Assembly (NCBI GenBank): GCA_025936595.1
Contig: JAICTB010000093.1
Coordinates: 1-8,268 of the forward strand
Direction: 5' to 3'
From: Thermoleophilia bacterium
GTDB taxonomy: Bacteria > Actinomycetota > Thermoleophilia > Gaiellales > Gaiellaceae
Length of the DNA: 8,268 nt
In this document: positions 1-6,924 of the stretch, one piece after another
Layout of the letters: each line of letters opens with the position of its first letter
How positions within the stretch are numbered: position 1 is the first letter of the stretch
The notes under the pieces: generated by a model
Database searches by the model: none
Seen by the model: the letters and a program-made list of their open reading frames with translations, nothing else
Told to the model about the DNA's origin: nothing
Made by a program: the position numbers and the translations under genes

Positions 1-21
1 ACTGGGTTCCTGGAGAAAGTC

Positions 22-1362
22 CTACGCCGTCTTCACGAGGCTCTGCGGCGGCGTGATCACCTTGAAATCGGTCTGCTTGCCGCCCTTGACGCGGTAGATC
101 GTGACCGGGTTCGATGTCGTGTCGCCGTTCTCGTCGATCTGGAAGGTGCCGAGGATGCCGTTCGTCACCTTCGTCTCGAAGAGCTTCGCCGCGACGTCGG
201 CACGGCTCCCGTCCGACCTCTCGATGGCGGTCAGCAGAACCTCGGCGGCCTGCGCGGCATACACCGAGTACGGATCCGGCGCGCCCCCCACCGCGTTCGT
301 GAAGTCGCTGACGAACTGCTTGCCCGTTCCCTTGAGCTGCGAGTTCGGTAGGCCCGCGACCGAGACGGTTGCGCCTTCGGCGGATGCTCCGGCCTCCTGC
401 ACGACCGCCGACACCGGCGTGAAACCGTCCGGCGCCATGATCTGGACCTTGGGCGCGGCGGAGTGGATGTCCTTGATCAGCTTGCCGCCGTTCTCGCAAA
501 TCAGCCCGCCGAGGAAGACGGCATCCGCGCCGGAGCTCTTGATCTTCGTCGCGAGCGCCTCGTAGCTCGATGCCTTGCCGTCCCAGGCGGTGAAGCCGGC
601 GACTCCGATGCCGAGCTTCTTCGCCGCGTTCCTGAAGTTGCTCGCGACACCGAGCCCGTAGGCCTCCTTGTCGTTCAGGATGAACACCTTCTTCAGGTGG
701 AGCTGCTGCACGAGCATCGCGTCGGCCGCGCCCTGGAAGTCGTCGGCCGCGACGATGCGGATGTAGTTGCGCTTCCCGGACGGGTAGTACTTGTCCGGCT
801 CGCCGGCCGCCGTCCCGGGACCGCCGTGCGTCAGGCCGACATAGGTGTTGGCCGGGCTGACCATCGCGACGGGGCCGCTCGCGGCGCGGTTCAGGATCGG
901 GATCGCGATCTCGGCGGCGCCGGAGTTGAACGTGCCGATCACGCCGATCACGCTGGGATCGTTCGCGAAGGCATTCGCGTTCGCGGACTCCTTCCCGGAG
1001 TCCCACTTCCCCGCCTGCGCCGTCGCGTCGTCGCAGCTCTGGTAGGCGACCGTGTACCTCCCGGCCTTCCAGTTGTGCTGCTTGAGAACGAACGCGATCG
1101 CCTTCGTCATCTGGATCGTCTGCGTGCGGCCGGATCCCTGCAGCGGCAGGTCGGATGCGATCAGGTACTTCGCCTTGCCGCTCCCGCCGGACTGGACCGC
1201 CGAGCACGACGAGGCCGGCAGGGACTTGATGCCGGCCGCGGAGCCGCGTCCGCCGCTCCCCAGCGTCGCCGTGTTGTCCGAGGAGCTCTTGCTGCTCCCG
1301 CCGCAACCGGCGGCGATGACGATCAGCGCGAGCAGCGCCGCGCATGAGAATGCCTTGAACAT
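22..1362 (-). CDS. ABC transporter substrate-binding lipoprotein, branched-chain amino acid (LivK-like) type
   Basis: A 446-residue extracytoplasmic solute-binding protein of the periplasmic-binding-protein type 1 / Leu-Ile-Val-binding family, which delivers a ligand to an ABC permease. Residues 1-20 form a lipoprotein signal: a hydrophobic stretch ending in AAGC, with Cys20 as the lipidation site, then a Gly/Ser-rich linker (21-60). The binding fold runs from about residue 66 (YLIASDLPLQG) to about 426. Family-like stretches are GVIGTFNSGAAEIAIPILNRA-like sequence at 140-160 and the SPANTYVGLT segment at 169-178. The start at 1362 is chosen because AGGAGG lies 5 nt upstream and the signal peptide begins there. 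The frame stays open to 1581, but that extension reads through the tRNA gene on the opposite strand. Mature Cys53, Cys110 and Cys289 are present, and a disulfide is possible. The ligand cannot be read from the sequence, and no permease or ATPase gene is visible. Family assignment is secure; ligand is unknown. Confidence 0.93.
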   Translation of the reverse strand: MFKAFSCAALLALIVIAAGCGGSSKSSSDNTATLGSGGRGSAAGIKSLPASSCSAVQSGGSGKAKYLIASDLPLQGSGRTQTIQMTKAIAFVLKQHNWKAGRYTVAYQSCDDATAQAGKWDSGKESANANAFANDPSVIGVIGTFNSGAAEIAIPILNRAASGPVAMVSPANTYVGLTHGGPGTAAGEPDKYYPSGKRNYIRIVAADDFQGAADAMLVQQLHLKKVFILNDKEAYGLGVASNFRNAAKKLGIGVAGFTAWDGKASSYEALATKIKSSGADAVFLGGLICENGGKLIKDIHSAAPKVQIMAPDGFTPVSAVVQEAGASAEGATVSVAGLPNSQLKGTGKQFVSDFTNAVGGAPDPYSVYAAQAAEVLLTAIERSDGSRADVAAKLFETKVTNGILGTFQIDENGDTTSNPVTIYRVKGGKQTDFKVITPPQSLVKTA

Positions 1363-1373
1363 CTCCCCCTCCT
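1363..1373 (-). promoter_or_regulatory. Ribosome binding site of the substrate-binding protein gene
   Basis: On the minus strand this reads AGGAGGGGGAG and abuts the ATG at 1362. Its AGGAGG core (1368-1373) is 5 nt from the start codon. This is the strongest Shine-Dalgarno sequence in the window, and it fixes the start at 1362 rather than at the upstream Met at 1581. Confidence 0.8.
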
Positions 1374-1401
1374 GGCGTTTGGTCTCTGCGGCTTGCTTAA
1401 C

Positions 1402-1418
1402 CGATCGGCCTCCGATCG
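1402..1418. promoter_or_regulatory. Perfect 7-bp dyad (CGATCGG-CCT-CCGATCG), possible operator
   Basis: A perfect inverted repeat with 7-bp arms and a 3-nt centre lies in the 94-bp region between two divergent genes, the substrate-binding lipoprotein (minus) and tRNA-Leu (plus). Each arm contains the self-complementary CGATCG. Its place 40-56 nt upstream of the lipoprotein start codon would suit a repressor or activator site. CGATCG-rich strings are frequent in high-GC genomes, so chance is a serious alternative. Confidence 0.3.
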
Positions 1419-1446
1419 AACCTCTCGCCCGGTGCCCGGCTACGAT
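1416..1446 (+). promoter_or_regulatory. Possible tRNA-Leu promoter
   Basis: A TACGAT hexamer at 1441-1446 ends 10 nt before the mature tRNA 5' end and matches the conserved TA...T pattern of a -10 box. A weak -35-like TCGAAC lies at 1416-1421 with a long 19-nt spacer. The -10 position is reasonable; the -35 is poor, so this is only a candidate. Confidence 0.25.
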
Positions 1447-1456
1447 CCGCGCTCGG

Positions 1457-1540
1457 GCCGAAGTGGCGGAACTGGCAGACGCGCCGGACTCAAAATCCGG
1501 TTCCCTCCGGGGAGTGTGGGTTCGATTCCCACCTTCGGCA
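1457..1540 (+). tRNA. tRNA-Leu (anticodon CAA)
   Basis: A complete 84-nt class II tRNA can be folded by eye. The acceptor stem GCCGAAG (1457-1463) pairs with CTTCGGC (1533-1539), followed by discriminator A at 1540. The anticodon stem CCGGA (1484-1488) pairs with TCCGG (1496-1500) around the loop CTCAAAA, giving anticodon CAA at 1491-1493, which reads the Leu codon UUG. A long variable arm (about 1501-1515, with CCC/GGG pairing) is typical of tRNA-Leu. The T arm GTGGG-TTCGATT-CCCAC spans 1516-1532. The 3' CCA is not encoded (TCG follows), so it must be added by nucleotidyltransferase. The gene stands alone, with no neighbouring tRNA and no integrase in view. Confidence 0.97.
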
Positions 1541-1541
1541 T

Positions 1542-1583
1542 CGATGGTGCGGAGGGCCGGGGTTCCGACCCTCCACTCCATCG
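1542..1583. terminator. Hairpin between tRNA-Leu and the collagen-like gene, probably bidirectional terminator
   Basis: CGATGG (1542-1547) pairs with CCATCG (1578-1583). After a 3/3 internal loop, GGAGGG (1551-1556) pairs with CCCTCC (1569-1574). An inner CGG/CCG (1558-1560 with 1565-1567) closes a GGTT loop. The structure starts 1 nt after the tRNA and 14 nt past the stop codon of the convergent collagen-like gene, so it could end both transcripts. There is no T-tract on either side, which is common for candidate terminators in high-GC actinobacteria but lowers certainty. It might instead serve as a tRNA 3'-processing or stability element. Confidence 0.55.
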
Positions 1584-1597
1584 CTCCCCGCTGGCGG

Positions 1598-2254
1598 TTA
1601 CTGGTTCGTGCAGATCGCGTAGACCGTGAAGGACTCGTCCGTCACGCCGAAGTTCTCGATCGTCGCGCCCCAGCCCGCCTGCCCCGGCCCCGCCGTCGTG
1701 CCGTCCGTCGGGTACGACTCGTTGACAAGCTGGTTGCCGCTCGTCGTCTGAACACCACCGCCGACCACCTTCTTGCCCGACGAGCACGGCACGGTCCCGA
1801 AATCGACACCGGTCGGCGTCCCGTACTGGCCCTCGGCGGGGTTCGCGAACGTCGCCGACGGATACTCGAGCACCACCGCTCTCGCGGCGGGGCCTTCGGC
1901 GCCGGTCGCGCCGGTCGCACCGGTCGCACCGGTCGCGCCGGTCGCTCCCTTCGGCCCGGCGGGCCTCTGGGGCCCGGCAGGTCCCTGCGGCCCGGCCGGG
2001 CCGGCCGCGCCGTCGTGCCCGTTCACGCCGGGACGACCGGCGAGGTTCCAGCTCAGCGGACGCTCGCCCTTCTTGCACGTTCCCGCCGCGCGAACGGCCC
2101 TCAGCACACCGTTCGCCTCACTCGCACACGCGTGCACGGTCCCGGCAGCCGTCACCCGCACGGTGCCGTACGCGGTGCCGCTGATCACGCCGGCGGTCGC
2201 GAGAAGCCCGACTACGAGCTTCAGGCGCGCCCGCCGGCGGGGGAACTGCTTCAT
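1598..2254 (-). CDS. Secreted collagen-like (Gly-X-Y repeat) protein
   Basis: A 218-residue exported protein. The basic N terminus (KQFPRRRARLK) and hydrophobic segment 12-28 act as a signal peptide or membrane anchor. Residues 38-72 form a small cysteine-bearing leader (Cys43, Cys60) ending in KKGERPLSWN, a segment I recall from actinobacterial secreted collagen-like proteins. Residues 73-123 are 17 collagen triplets, including GPA/GPQ units and five consecutive GAT units (103-117). The ninth triplet is RPA instead of GPA (Arg97). Residues 124-218 form a C-terminal globular region of unassigned family, rich in Gly/Thr/Ser, with Cys157 and Cys215. The likely role is a surface or extracellular trimer, but the function is unknown. 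Start 2254 was preferred over the in-frame ATG at 2269 because AAAGGAG lies between them at ideal spacing. It follows the ligase-family gene by 29 nt and probably shares its transcript. Confidence 0.88.
   Translation of the reverse strand: MKQFPRRRARLKLVVGLLATAGVISGTAYGTVRVTAAGTVHACASEANGVLRAVRAAGTCKKGERPLSWNLAGRPGVNGHDGAAGPAGPQGPAGPQRPAGPKGATGATGATGATGATGAEGPAARAVVLEYPSATFANPAEGQYGTPTGVDFGTVPCSSGKKVVGGGVQTTSGNQLVNESYPTDGTTAGPGQAGWGATIENFGVTDESFTVYAICTNQ
1900..1944. repeat. Five tandem 9-bp units encoding (Gly-Ala-Thr)5
   Basis: Five head-to-tail copies of the unit CNCCGGTCG (plus-strand reading) differ only at the second base, which is G, G, A, A, G in order. They encode the five GAT triplets of the collagen-like protein. 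The variable base is the wobble position of the Gly codon (GGC or GGT), so protein identity is kept. Such a short-period tandem array can gain or lose in-frame 9-bp units by slippage, changing the triple-helix length without breaking the frame. Confidence 0.9.
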
Positions 2255-2259
2255 GACCT

Positions 2260-2266
2260 CTCCTTT
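2260..2266 (-). promoter_or_regulatory. Ribosome binding site of the collagen-like gene
   Basis: Read on the minus strand this is AAAGGAG, 5 nt before the ATG at 2254. It decides between two in-frame ATG codons (2269 and 2254) in favour of the downstream one, because the upstream ATG would overlap this site and has no comparable signal of its own. Confidence 0.65.
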
Positions 2267-2283
2267 CATCGGTTCTGGTTCGT

Positions 2284-4056
2284 TCACGGATGCGATCCGC
2301 CCAGTGCGAGGAGCCGGGGGTTCAGTGCGACGGCGCGGCCGAGCGCGGCATTTCGCGCGGCGCCGCGCGACGCGGACGCCAGGCGGAACCACATCGTCCA
2401 GTCGGCCCCGTCACGTGCGACAGCAGCTGCGAGAGCGGCACGGGATCCGCCGGGGTCGAGACTGCGGGCCCGAACGTCCGCCAGCACGAGCCACGGCTCC
2501 GGAGACCACGGAAGCAAGGTCCTCGCGCGGAGGGCGTCGACGTCCGCCTGCTGGACGTCGCCGTTCGAGATCTGACGCTCGGCCGCCGTCACGGCGGTGT
2601 TCCCGACGAGCGCGACGGCGACCAGCGTCGCGAGGGCCGCCGCGGCAGCCGCTCCAACGAGACGACCGGCTCCGCGCACCGCCAGGTCCCGGGGATGCGG
2701 ACGCGAGCGAACGAGGATCGATGCGAGTGCGAGTCCCGCAATCGTCACCACGGGCATCTCCCAGTCCCACTCGAAGGCGGCATGGACGAGGAACACGACG
2801 TACGACGCGACGCAGGCGGTCAGGAGCGGGTCACGGGTGCGACGACTCGCGACGATCGGCAGCGCGAGCAACACGAGGAGCACGACCAGGCCGACGACGC
2901 CGAGCTCGGAGAGCGTCTCGAGGTAGAGGTTGTGCACGTCGTGGACCGAGAGGCCGCTCGTGCGGTAGCGCAGCCACTGCTCGTCGAAGGTTCCTCCGCC
3001 GGTGCCGAGCAACGGATGCCGCCGAAATGCGATCCAGGCGGCGCGCCAGTACTGCACGCGATCGCCGAGGTCGGCGAGGCCAAGCACGAGTGCGAGACCG
3101 GCGACCACCGCACCGATCCGCGTCGCCCGGACGCCCGCCCGCTGCGACAGCGACAGCGTCGGCGCCCGGAGCGAGAGAGCGGCGGAGACAAGTGCGATTC
3201 CCGCGACGCCGACGCCCGTGTCGATCCGGAGCCGATGCACGTCGCCGGCCGGTCGGCTTGTGTCGAGTAGGTGGACCGCGGCGATAGTCGCCACCCCGAG
3301 CACGCCGGGGATCGACAGGACGATGGTCTTTGCCGCAGCTCTCGCACGGGCATCCGTCCGTGCGAGCCAGACCACGAGCGCAACCGCCAGCGCGAGGTAG
3401 CCGGCGCGGTTCTGCGTGAGGTAGAGCGCGACGAGCAGCACGTTCGCCGAGGCCGCCGCGACCGCCGCGAGGAGGCGCTTGCTCTGCGCTGCAAACGCGT
3501 AACACAACGGGAGGGCCATGGTCACGAGAGCACCGAAGGCGTTGGCGTAACCGACGGGACGGAAGAGGAGATAGCCCTGCGTCGCGTCGGGCACCGGGCG
3601 CGTCGCGAAGTACGAGCCGAGCCCGTACAGCGCGACGGAGACCAGACCGGCCCAGAGGGCCGTCATGAGCCGGATACCGTCGCTTCGGCGGCAGAGAAGC
3701 AGTGCAGCCGCGACCGCGACGTAGCCGAGATCGCGCTCGAGGTCGAGCATCGTGCGCGGGACGCTCAGTGACCACATCGTCGAGAGCGCGGTCCAGCCGG
3801 CGACGGCCGCAAGGCCGCCGAGGAGAGCAAGCCCCCCGCGGTCGACCCTGCCGTGCGAGCTCACGGCCAGCGCGACGAACGCTGCCCACAAGCCGAGCAG
3901 CGCGGTCCATCCCCAGGCGATCGGCCCGTAACCCCCGTGGAAGTACGCGAGCACGACGATCACGCCGCCGAGCGAGGCGGCGGGGATGAACCGCGCAGCA
4001 AGGCGCCCGAGGTTGCGGGTGTCGACCCGGCGTGCCGTCATTCCCACGAGCTCCAT
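2284..4056 (-). CDS. O-antigen ligase/polymerase-family (Wzy_C superfamily) membrane protein with TPR-like tail
   Basis: A 590-residue polytopic membrane protein with about 12-14 predicted hydrophobic spans between residues 24 and 486. It carries the hallmark region of the O-antigen ligase / polymerase / O-oligosaccharyltransferase superfamily: QNRAG (Arg217) after a membrane span, then YWRAAW...HPLLGTGGGTF (336-357) and HDVHNLYLETLSELG (372-386) in a large extracytoplasmic loop. Arg217 and His375 sit where WaaL-type ligases have essential Arg and His residues. These enzymes use undecaprenyl-linked glycans as donors; the acceptor here (glycan, lipid or protein) cannot be told. Residues 500-590 resemble a degenerate TPR helical tail (repeated Ala-rich helices, ...AVALNPR). 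Start choice is uncertain: Met at 4056 has no good ribosome site, while the ATG at 4041 has GGAG 9 nt upstream. It is divergent from the LuxR regulator, with the collagen-like gene just downstream. Confidence 0.85.
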   Translation of the reverse strand: MELVGMTARRVDTRNLGRLAARFIPAASLGGVIVVLAYFHGGYGPIAWGWTALLGLWAAFVALAVSSHGRVDRGGLALLGGLAAVAGWTALSTMWSLSVPRTMLDLERDLGYVAVAAALLLCRRSDGIRLMTALWAGLVSVALYGLGSYFATRPVPDATQGYLLFRPVGYANAFGALVTMALPLCYAFAAQSKRLLAAVAAASANVLLVALYLTQNRAGYLALAVALVVWLARTDARARAAAKTIVLSIPGVLGVATIAAVHLLDTSRPAGDVHRLRIDTGVGVAGIALVSAALSLRAPTLSLSQRAGVRATRIGAVVAGLALVLGLADLGDRVQYWRAAWIAFRRHPLLGTGGGTFDEQWLRYRTSGLSVHDVHNLYLETLSELGVVGLVVLLVLLALPIVASRRTRDPLLTACVASYVVFLVHAAFEWDWEMPVVTIAGLALASILVRSRPHPRDLAVRGAGRLVGAAAAAALATLVAVALVGNTAVTAAERQISNGDVQQADVDALRARTLLPWSPEPWLVLADVRARSLDPGGSRAALAAAVARDGADWTMWFRLASASRGAARNAALGRAVALNPRLLALGGSHP

Positions 4057-4094
4057 TGCCGACCGACGCTAAAACGCGCCGGCCCTCCCCGAAA

Positions 4095-4108
4095 CACGGA
4101 AATCCGTG
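4095..4108. promoter_or_regulatory. Dyad CACGGA-AA-TCCGTG in divergent intergenic region, possible operator
   Basis: A 6-bp perfect inverted repeat with a 2-bp centre, 14 bp in total, is the size and symmetry of a dimeric regulator site. It lies in the 114-bp region between the divergent ligase-family gene (start 4056) and the LuxR regulator (start 4171). It could therefore serve either gene, including regulator self-control. No convincing -35/-10 pair was found on either strand nearby. TTTAGT at 4150-4155 is a weak -10-like hexamer for the regulator, which also lacks a good Shine-Dalgarno sequence. Confidence 0.35.
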
Positions 4109-4170
4109 ATCTATGGATCTCGCTCGGGGTCTGGTCGAAGGGTGCTGCCTTTAGTAGGCTCGCGGGTCAA

Positions 4171-6924
4171 ATGACGGAGGAGCTCGTCGGGAGGACCCGT
4201 GAGCTCGGTGACCTCACCGACTTCGTGCGGACGTCCCGGAAGGAGAGTCGCGCGATCCTGCTCGAGGGGCCGCCCGGAGTCGGCAAGAGCGCCCTCTGGC
4301 GTGCCGCGATCGAGCTGGCACGCGAGACCCACGTCGTCCTCCGGGCGCGGCCGGATTCGGCGGAGGCGAAGCTCGCCTACGGAGGGCTGTCCGACCTGTT
4401 CGGCGACGTCGCGGAGACGGTGCTGCCCGCGCTCCCCGAGCCGCAGCGGGTCGCCCTCGAGACGACACTCCTCCTGCGGACGTCGGACGCACCGGCCAAC
4501 CCGAGGCTGCTCGGCGCCGCGACCCTGGGAGCCTTCAGGACGCTCGCCGCCGACCATCCCCTCCTGATCGCGGTCGACGACCTCCAGTGGCTCGATACCT
4601 CATCCCTCGCGACCCTTGCGTTCGCGACGAGACGCCTCCGCGACGACGAGCGAACGGGCTTCGTCTTTACACGCAGGTCGGGCGCGGGAGCGTCGATCGG
4701 CGTGCCGACCCCGCCGATGGGGCTGACGCGCGTCGAGGTCGCGCCGCTCTCGTTCGATGCGGCCGCCGAGCTCCTCGCACGGCGCTACCCGGGCCGCGTG
4801 TCCCGAACGACGGCGCGCCGGATCTGGACCGCTGCGCAGGGAAACCCGCTCTACACGATCGAGCTCGGGGCGGCGGTCGCGGCGCAGGGCGAGCCGTCCG
4901 ACCCCTCTCAGCCGCTCGCCGTCTCCGGCGACCTCGAAGATCTGCTCTCCCGGCGCCTGGCCGCGCTGCCGGATGCATGCGGCGACGTTCTGCTCGCGGT
5001 CGCGCTTCTGAGCGATCCGACACGGCGTCTCATCGTCGAGACATGCGGTGCGACGGCCGGCGCGGGGCTGCAGGCTGCGATCGACGCCGACGTTCTGCAC
5101 GTCGACCGGGCGCGCGTGCGTTTCAGCCATCCGCTGCTCGCGGCGGTGGTCGCAGCGCAGGCCGGTCGCCCGGAGCGTAACTCGATGCATCGACGCATCG
5201 CGGAGGTCGTCGCCGATCGCGAGGAAGCGGCGCTGCATCTCGCGCTTGCGACCGATCGGCCGGATGCGGCGGTCGCCGCCGCGCTCGACGAGGCGACCTC
5301 GACGGCGGTCGAGAGAGGCTCGCCTGCGGCCGCTGCGGAGTATGCGGAGCACGCGTTGCGCTTGACGGACCCGCAGGATCGCCCCGCTCTCGCGGAGCGG
5401 AGCAGGGCTGCTGGCAGGTTGCGCGTGCTCGCAGGCGATCATGAGCGAGGGGTTGCACTGCTCGAGCAGGCGGTCGCGCTCCTCGACCCGGGCCTCCAGC
5501 GAGCGCTCACGTTGTGCCAGCTCGCCGAGGGCGTTTCGCACGACCCCGCCCGCGCGATCCGCGCGCTCGATCAGGCGGTAGACGAAGGCGGCGGCGATCC
5601 TTCGATCGCCGCGCGCGGCGGCGCGTTTCGCGCGACGATGGCCGTCCTGACGCTCGCGGATCTCGACGTCGCGGAACGGGAGATGGCCGAAGCGCGCGGA
5701 GTTGCGGAAGCGTCCGGCGATCCGGAGTTCATCATGCACACGCTCGGCACCGGCGCCTGGATCGAATTGATTCGCGGGCGCTCGCCGCGACCCCTTGCGA
5801 CGCGTGCCGAGGCATTCCCGGAGCTACTGGCACGATGGTCTCTGTTCTGGTTGCCCGAGCGCGCCGAGCTCCTCTGGCACATGCGGCGAGGCGAGCACGA
5901 CGCCGTCCGCGCCCGCTTGCAGGAGCTGAAGGCCCGTGCTTTCGATATCGGCGAGGAGGAGGCGGCGTCGGTCTACGCATTTCATCTCGCCGAACTCGAG
6001 ACCGCCGCCGGACGGTGGGACGCTGCGTTGGTGCATGCGAACGAGCTCTGGGCGTTCGCCGAATGGACACCGCAGGCGCAACCTGTCGCACTCTCGGCTG
6101 TCGCCCGGCTGGCGGCTTGCCGCGGCGAGCTCGACCGCGCACGCGAGCTCGCCGAGCGAGGGATCCACCTCGCCGGGCAACTCGGTTCGCTCCTCTTCGA
6201 CATCGAGAATCGATCAGTGCTGTCGCTCGCGTCGATCTCCGGCGCGGATGCGGCCGGGGCCGTGGCCGCCGTCGAGCCGGCGTGGCACACCGTCGAGCGA
6301 AACGGCGTGCTCAACCCCGGCATGGTCACGATGCTGCCCGACTACATCGAGGCGCTGATCGCGCTCGGCGATCTCGAACGCGTCGAGCAGCCGTTGTCGT
6401 GGCTCGAGGCACGCTCGCGGGAGCAGGAGCATCCCTGGGGGCTCAAGCTGGCGGCACGGTGTCGCGGTCTCGAAGCCGCCGCGAAGGGCGACCACGAACG
6501 TGCGAGCGAAGCGTTCGCGGATGCGCTCGCGCCTCGCCCAGGCGTCACGCTTCCGTTCGAGGACGCGCGCACGCTGTTGGCCCGCGGGGCTGCCCTGCGT
6601 CGCGGGAAGCGTCGTCACGAGGCGCGTCAGTCGCTGACCGATGCCGTCGAGTCCTTCGAGAAGCTCGGCGCGACCCTCTTTGCCGAGCGCGCATCGGTCG
6701 AGCTGGCGCGGATCGGCGGGCGGCGTCCGCTCGCGACGCCCGATGAGCTCACGCCCGCGCAGCAAGGGGTCGCCGAGCTCGTCGTGCGCGGTGCCTCGAA
6801 CAAGGAGATCGCAGCCTCCCTCTTCATCAGCGAGCACACCGTGGAGTCGCACCTGCGCCAGATCTACATGAAGCTGGGCGTCACGTCGCGCGTCCAGTTG
6901 ACGCTGCTCATCCTGGGCGGTTGA
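4171..6924 (+). CDS. LuxR-family transcriptional regulator with N-terminal ATPase domain (LAL type)
   Basis: A 917-residue cytoplasmic regulator of the large ATP-binding LuxR (LAL, MalT-like) class. Residues 6-11 (VGRTRE) open the AAA/STAND-type ATPase module. Walker A is GPPGVGKS at 33-40, and Walker B is LLIAVDD at 131-137 followed by LQWLD. The sequence QGNPLYTIELG further on is also typical of the class. The long middle (about 300-850) is Ala/Leu/Glu-rich helical repeat resembling TPR superhelices, the likely ligand or partner-sensing region. Residues 860-917 are a complete LuxR helix-turn-helix: LTPAQQGVAELVVRGASNKE, then IAASLFISEHTVESHLRQIY with KLGV and R. Start 4171 was chosen because the VGR motif belongs near the N terminus; the frame is open back to 3853 but runs into the opposite gene. 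No clear Shine-Dalgarno precedes it, so translation may be leaderless. The inducing signal and targets are unknown; the divergent ligase-family gene is one candidate target. Confidence 0.93.
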   Translation: MTEELVGRTRELGDLTDFVRTSRKESRAILLEGPPGVGKSALWRAAIELARETHVVLRARPDSAEAKLAYGGLSDLFGDVAETVLPALPEPQRVALETTLLLRTSDAPANPRLLGAATLGAFRTLAADHPLLIAVDDLQWLDTSSLATLAFATRRLRDDERTGFVFTRRSGAGASIGVPTPPMGLTRVEVAPLSFDAAAELLARRYPGRVSRTTARRIWTAAQGNPLYTIELGAAVAAQGEPSDPSQPLAVSGDLEDLLSRRLAALPDACGDVLLAVALLSDPTRRLIVETCGATAGAGLQAAIDADVLHVDRARVRFSHPLLAAVVAAQAGRPERNSMHRRIAEVVADREEAALHLALATDRPDAAVAAALDEATSTAVERGSPAAAAEYAEHALRLTDPQDRPALAERSRAAGRLRVLAGDHERGVALLEQAVALLDPGLQRALTLCQLAEGVSHDPARAIRALDQAVDEGGGDPSIAARGGAFRATMAVLTLADLDVAEREMAEARGVAEASGDPEFIMHTLGTGAWIELIRGRSPRPLATRAEAFPELLARWSLFWLPERAELLWHMRRGEHDAVRARLQELKARAFDIGEEEAASVYAFHLAELETAAGRWDAALVHANELWAFAEWTPQAQPVALSAVARLAACRGELDRARELAERGIHLAGQLGSLLFDIENRSVLSLASISGADAAGAVAAVEPAWHTVERNGVLNPGMVTMLPDYIEALIALGDLERVEQPLSWLEARSREQEHPWGLKLAARCRGLEAAAKGDHERASEAFADALAPRPGVTLPFEDARTLLARGAALRRGKRRHEARQSLTDAVESFEKLGATLFAERASVELARIGGRRPLATPDELTPAQQGVAELVVRGASNKEIAASLFISEHTVESHLRQIYMKLGVTSRVQLTLLILGG

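Noticed and set aside
1457..1540. tRNA-Leu as an integration site for a mobile element
   Set aside because: No integrase, no repeated copy of the tRNA 3' end in the window, and no change in composition beside it.
1363..1581. N-terminal extension of the substrate-binding protein frame to a Met at 1581
   Set aside because: It would read through the tRNA-Leu gene on the opposite strand and put a hydrophilic 73-residue leader before a perfect lipoprotein signal that has its own strong ribosome site.
2225..2254. Twin-arginine export signal in the collagen-like protein (PRRRARLK)
   Set aside because: It has consecutive arginines before a hydrophobic stretch but lacks the S/T-R-R-x-F-L-K pattern; a general basic n-region explains it.
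1052..2575. 507-residue plus-strand open frame
   Set aside because: It crosses the tRNA and the opposite collagen-like gene, is rich in Arg/Pro/Ala low-complexity sequence, and has no domain; it is a GC-bias shadow.
1773..3287. 504-residue plus-strand frame with Pro-Val-Ala repeats resembling a repeat protein
   Set aside because: The repeats are the antisense reading of the Gly-Ala-Thr collagen codons; the minus strand has the signal peptide, ribosome site and domain logic.
3853..4170. Upstream extension of the LuxR regulator by 106 residues
   Set aside because: It overlaps the start of the divergent ligase-family gene, and the VGR motif that normally lies at the N terminus follows the Met at 4171.
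4600..5739. 379-residue minus-strand open frame opposite the LuxR regulator, and similar long antisense frames
   Set aside because: Arg-rich composition, no recognisable motif, and full overlap with a gene that has intact Walker and helix-turn-helix motifs.
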